Source: RGIG426 sp045643425 (GTDB lineage: Bacteria; Bacillota; Clostridia; Oscillospirales; Acutalibacteraceae). Taken from it: a stretch of DNA of 33,845 nucleotides. Made by a program: the position numbers and the translations under genes. The stretch is from positions 1 through 33,845 of the forward strand of contig JAZUKW010000033.1 of assembly GCA_045643425.1 (NCBI GenBank). Direction: 5' to 3'. The notes beneath the pieces are model-generated. The model ran no database searches. It was given only the letters and a program-made list of their open reading frames with translations, and had not been told where the DNA came from. Within the stretch, counting starts at the first letter, position 1. The number at the start of each line of letters is the position of its first letter. Below are positions 31,378-33,845 of this stretch, piece by piece.

Positions 31378-32274
31378 GCCTTTTTCGGTTTTTTCGGCGC
31401 AAAATCCGTGATTTTCAAGGACGGTGCGCATATCGTCGGGAAGTGGTGCCGAAACCTCCACCGTTTCGCCGGTAATGGGATGCAAAAACGTCATTTTCCC
31501 ACAGTGCAGCGCGTGGCGCGGCATCACCGTTTCGTCGGTGCCGTACATCGTGTCGCCCGCAAGCGGAAACCCGATCGACGACAGATGCACGCGGATTTGA
31601 TGCGTGCGTCCCGTTTCGAGCCACACGCGCAGATACGACAGCGTCTCGTCGTGTGCCAGCACCTCGTAGTGGGTCACGCTTTCCTTGCCGCCCTCGCCCA
31701 CCTCGCGGGTGATTGTGCAGCCCTCTTTCACGCGGATGGGCGCATCCACCGTGCCGTTTTCGGTCATCTCGCCGAGCACGATCGCGCGGTATTCTTTTTT
31801 CACCTTTCCCGCAAGCGCATACACAACGTGGGGATTTTTGCCCGCCAGCAGAAGCCCGCTTGTGTTGCGGTCAAGGCGGTTGACCGGACGAAAGCTGTGG
31901 GTTACGCCGTTTTGCGCATAATACGCCACGACGCCGTTCGCCAGCGTCGGCTCCGGCTTGCCCGCCGAGGGATGCACCGCCAGATACGGCGGCTTATTGA
32001 CGACGAGCACGTAGTCGTCCTCATACACAATATCGAGCGGCATCGAAACGCCCTCGATCTTCACCTGCTCCTCCGGCATGGTCAGCGTCACCGTTTGCCC
32101 TTGCCGCAAGCGGTCGATACTGCGCGCGTGTACGCCGTCTACCGCGATACCGTTTTCCGCATGCTTCAGCCGCACCACCATCCGCCAGGAAAGCCCACAG
32201 TCGCGGCGCAGAAAATTCTGTACCGTGTCGCCGTCATACGCCGCCGGCACGGTAAATTCCAAGGTCTTTTCCAC
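31372..32274 (-). CDS. RluA-family RNA pseudouridine synthase
   Basis: This 300-residue enzyme isomerises uridine in rRNA or tRNA. It has an N-terminal S4-like RNA-binding segment (VQNFLRRDCGLSWRMVVRLK), then VNKPPYLAVHPS and the catalytic motif HSFRPVNRLDRNTSGLLL with Asp135. GRTHQIRVHLSSIGFPLAGD near the end is also diagnostic. The target site (RluC/RluD-like versus others) cannot be told. Start is GTG at 32274 after AAAGGGGGGAAG. It precedes the yicC promoter, which reuses its stop codon. Confidence 0.95.
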   Translation of the reverse strand: MEKTLEFTVPAAYDGDTVQNFLRRDCGLSWRMVVRLKHAENGIAVDGVHARSIDRLRQGQTVTLTMPEEQVKIEGVSMPLDIVYEDDYVLVVNKPPYLAVHPSAGKPEPTLANGVVAYYAQNGVTHSFRPVNRLDRNTSGLLLAGKNPHVVYALAGKVKKEYRAIVLGEMTENGTVDAPIRVKEGCTITREVGEGGKESVTHYEVLAHDETLSYLRVWLETGRTHQIRVHLSSIGFPLAGDTMYGTDETVMPRHALHCGKMTFLHPITGETVEVSAPLPDDMRTVLENHGFCAEKTEKGL

Positions 32275-32300
32275 GAGCTTCCCCCCTTTCTACAAAGCGA

Positions 32301-32329
32301 CACACGCAGGAACGTGGTTCCTGCGTGTG
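32301..32329 (-). terminator. Perfect 13-bp hairpin between bioY and the pseudouridine synthase gene
   Basis: CACACGCAGGAAC and GTTCCTGCGTGTG arms are perfect around a 3-nt loop, just after the bioY stop on the minus strand. A T run after it is weak, so termination, RNA processing or 3'-end protection are all possible. Confidence 0.6.
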
Positions 32330-32333
32330 GATT

Positions 32334-32861
32334 TCAGTTAAACGATTTCAGTCTTTTTTTCAGGCGCGGCGAAAGCGCCGTTGCCGCCGCGATCTTCACC
32401 GCGTCGAACGGTAAAAACGGCAGCACACACACGGAAAGCGCCGCAAAAAACGACGTCTTTGCACTCAGCGCATACCAGCCGCACCCGAGAAGATACAAAA
32501 GCAGCGTACCGCCGCAAAACGCGCCGCAAAGCGCCGCGCGGGAGTCGGTGCGGTCCGACGTGAATCCCGCCGCAGCGACCAGAGGCAGATAGCCCCACAA
32601 AAAGCCGCCGGTCGGCCCGATCAGCACGTATGCCCCGCCGCGAAAGCCCGCGAACACCGGCACACCGACACAGCCGATCAAGAGATACAGTGCGGTGGCG
32701 ATAAGCCCTTTTTTACCGCCCGCCAGCCCGCCGATACAAGAGACGGCGAAGGTCGCGAGCGTAACCGGAACGACGCCGACCGGTACGGTAAACGGGCAAA
32801 CGACGCACAGCACCGCGCACAACGCGGCGCAGACGGTCATTTCCCTAACAGAACGCGTCAT
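32334..32861 (-). CDS. bioY: BioY-family biotin transporter S component
   Basis: BioY binds biotin in the membrane and works with a shared ECF energy module. The 175-residue protein has about six hydrophobic segments and the family signature VPVTLATFAV, then GCVGVPVFAGFRGGAYVLIGPTGG and GFLWGYLP. ATG at 32861 lies one base after the preceding stop with no clear ribosome site, so coupling is probable. The ECF ATPase and T genes are not in the window, as expected for group II ECF systems that share a module. Confidence 0.93.
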   Translation of the reverse strand: MTRSVREMTVCAALCAVLCVVCPFTVPVGVVPVTLATFAVSCIGGLAGGKKGLIATALYLLIGCVGVPVFAGFRGGAYVLIGPTGGFLWGYLPLVAAAGFTSDRTDSRAALCGAFCGGTLLLYLLGCGWYALSAKTSFFAALSVCVLPFLPFDAVKIAAATALSPRLKKRLKSFN

Positions 32862-32862
32862 C

Positions 32863-33845
32863 TTACGAAGCTTTGGCGCCGTCCACCGTCCACGTTACAC
32901 GGTGATAATTTCCCTTGCCGGTATTGTCGTAGAACCATTGGTTATCGGTCGTCACCGCCACGTTCGCCACCGTTTTGCCGCCTTTGATAATCGCATACTG
33001 CGTGGCATTTTGGTCGTTGATGATGATCGCCTCGTTGGATTTGGCACTGTCCGCCGTTTTGCCGGACACCTCGTTATAGACGATCAGCGCGGATTTCGTA
33101 AACTCGCTGACCGGCTCGGCAAGCCAATAGTTCCCGAGTTCACGCCCGATCAAGCGGAACAAAAATCCGGTCTTTTCGCGGTAATAGTATTCGCCGTCCG
33201 GGCCGTGGGCTACCGCGCCGAGCACGTTACCCTTCGCGTCGGTCGCCACGTAGAAATCACAGTCCACACCGTTGACGAGACCGTTACCCGATTGCTCCAC
33301 CGTGCAGGTACTGCTGCCGGTGAATTTTTTCAGCATCCACTCCGCAATATCCAACACCGATTCGGCATCCAGCGGCAGGTCGCCGACCGTCAGCGTGCCG
33401 TCGCTCATCAGCGTTACGGGAATGTAGTCGCCGTATTGGTCTTTGTAATACCATTGGTCATTCGGCGACACCGCAATCATCTCGGTATGCCCCGCGCCGT
33501 CCGACACGGTATACACCTTGCACTTTTCGCCGTTGATCAGCGTTTCGCCGCCCTGTTGCGCCGAAGCGGGCTGTGTGGGCGCTCCCACGCTGTAAAGCGC
33601 GCTTTCATACGCCTCGGAATCCTCGGTAAGACCGCCGCGTTCATCCGCCGCATGAAGCGCTTTCGCCACGGCGACCGCCTCATCCTCGGCGCTCTTGAAC
33701 TCCACCTTGGACGTGTCGCCGCTGTCGCTTCCGTTTTCGTTAGACTGTTGACCGGCGGCGGAGGTTTCTCCCCCGTTGTTGCCGGACACGTCCGCGCCGG
33801 AAACAGCGCTCACAGCGCCGCCTTGCGCAGATACGTCAGAGGCAG
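32863..33845 (-). CDS. Exported, Ser/Gly-rich protein of unknown function, 5' end off window
   Basis: The frame is open to the right edge, so the start is missing; a GTG at 33813 is inside the low-complexity part and is not a credible start. The first visible residues (ASDVSAQGGAVSAVSGADVSG) and the next 40 are Ser/Gly/Asn/Asp-rich, typical of the linker after a lipoprotein Cys or signal peptide. The rest (about 250 residues) has alternating beta-type sequence with three related segments around an aromatic W-Y-x motif: SPNDQWYYKDQYGDYIP, GPDGEYYYREKTG and TDNQWFYDNTGKGNYHRV. I do not recognise a catalytic motif. It is joined to bioY by a single base, so the two are co-transcribed. Confidence 0.75.
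   Translation of the reverse strand, partial: ASDVSAQGGAVSAVSGADVSGNNGGETSAAGQQSNENGSDSGDTSKVEFKSAEDEAVAVAKALHAADERGGLTEDSEAYESALYSVGAPTQPASAQQGGETLINGEKCKVYTVSDGAGHTEMIAVSPNDQWYYKDQYGDYIPVTLMSDGTLTVGDLPLDAESVLDIAEWMLKKFTGSSTCTVEQSGNGLVNGVDCDFYVATDAKGNVLGAVAHGPDGEYYYREKTGFLFRLIGRELGNYWLAEPVSEFTKSALIVYNEVSGKTADSAKSNEAIIINDQNATQYAIIKGGKTVANVAVTTDNQWFYDNTGKGNYHRVTWTVDGAKAS

Noticed and set aside
1..33845. CRISPR array, tRNA, rRNA, insertion sequence or prophage genes
   Set aside because: No regularly spaced direct repeats, no transposase or phage protein motifs, and no tRNA or rRNA consensus segments were seen on either strand.

Overview
The window reads as a chromosomal segment of a Gram-positive anaerobe of the Clostridia, most likely an Oscillospiraceae/Ruminococcaceae-type gut bacterium. 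This rests on moderately high GC, strong AGGAGG-type ribosome binding sites, TTGACA-17-TATAAT sigma-A promoters, and a yicC-remA-gmk-rpoZ-priA-def-fmt-rsmB-rlmN-stp-prkC-rsgA run that follows the Bacillus/Clostridium order. FeoAB, ThyX and a RemA homologue fit the same group. The assignment is inferred from gene content and order; no database search was possible.

Most genes lie on the minus strand and are described here in their direction of transcription. Right end to 31.4 kb: a lipoprotein-like gene cut by the window edge, the biotin transporter gene bioY, and an RluA-type pseudouridine synthase. 31.3 to 17.6 kb: one long operon for RNA processing (yicC), matrix/envelope regulation (remA), nucleotide supply (gmk), RNA polymerase omega (rpoZ), replication restart (priA), N-terminal formyl-Met metabolism (def, fmt), rRNA methylation (rsmB, rlmN), a Ser/Thr phosphatase-kinase pair (stp, prkC), ribosome assembly (rsgA) and potassium-uptake regulation (trkA), closed by a strong terminator. 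17.5 to 11.3 kb: a small membrane protein, an overlapping recD2-comF-mreB set, then a zinc-ribbon membrane protein and a TPM-domain protein. 11.25 to 8.85 kb (plus strand): feoA-feoB ferrous iron uptake, converging on a shared terminator. 8.85 to 7.1 kb: an accessory-looking stretch with one CAP-like lipoprotein gene between two intergenic regions rich in nested palindromes. 7.1 to 5.1 kb: thyX, tmk and a DJ-1/PfpI protein. 5.0 to 0.4 kb: a cell-envelope group (mltG, a class B PBP, rnpB RNA, a DUF368/PopT lipid carrier transporter). Left edge: a secreted or membrane-anchored protein gene interrupted by an in-frame TAG.

The most unusual items are these. (1) A 111-bp cloverleaf foldback at 8451-8561: a 29-position outer stem encloses three perfect hairpins with 3-nt loops and no unpaired base at the junction. 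(2) A second nested palindrome at 7196-7318, so that the CAP lipoprotein gene is bracketed by foldback elements and carries two in-frame copies of a 19-bp palindrome. (3) Four promoters whose -35 hexamer contains the stop codon of the gene upstream. (4) No TAG among the 31 terminal stop codons read here, although an in-frame TAG interrupts the first gene, whose frame stays protein-like after it. (5) An intrinsic terminator whose 3' arm holds the ribosome binding site and whose U-run touches the start codon of the PBP gene. (6) A DtxR-like dyad filling the spacer of the feoAB promoter.
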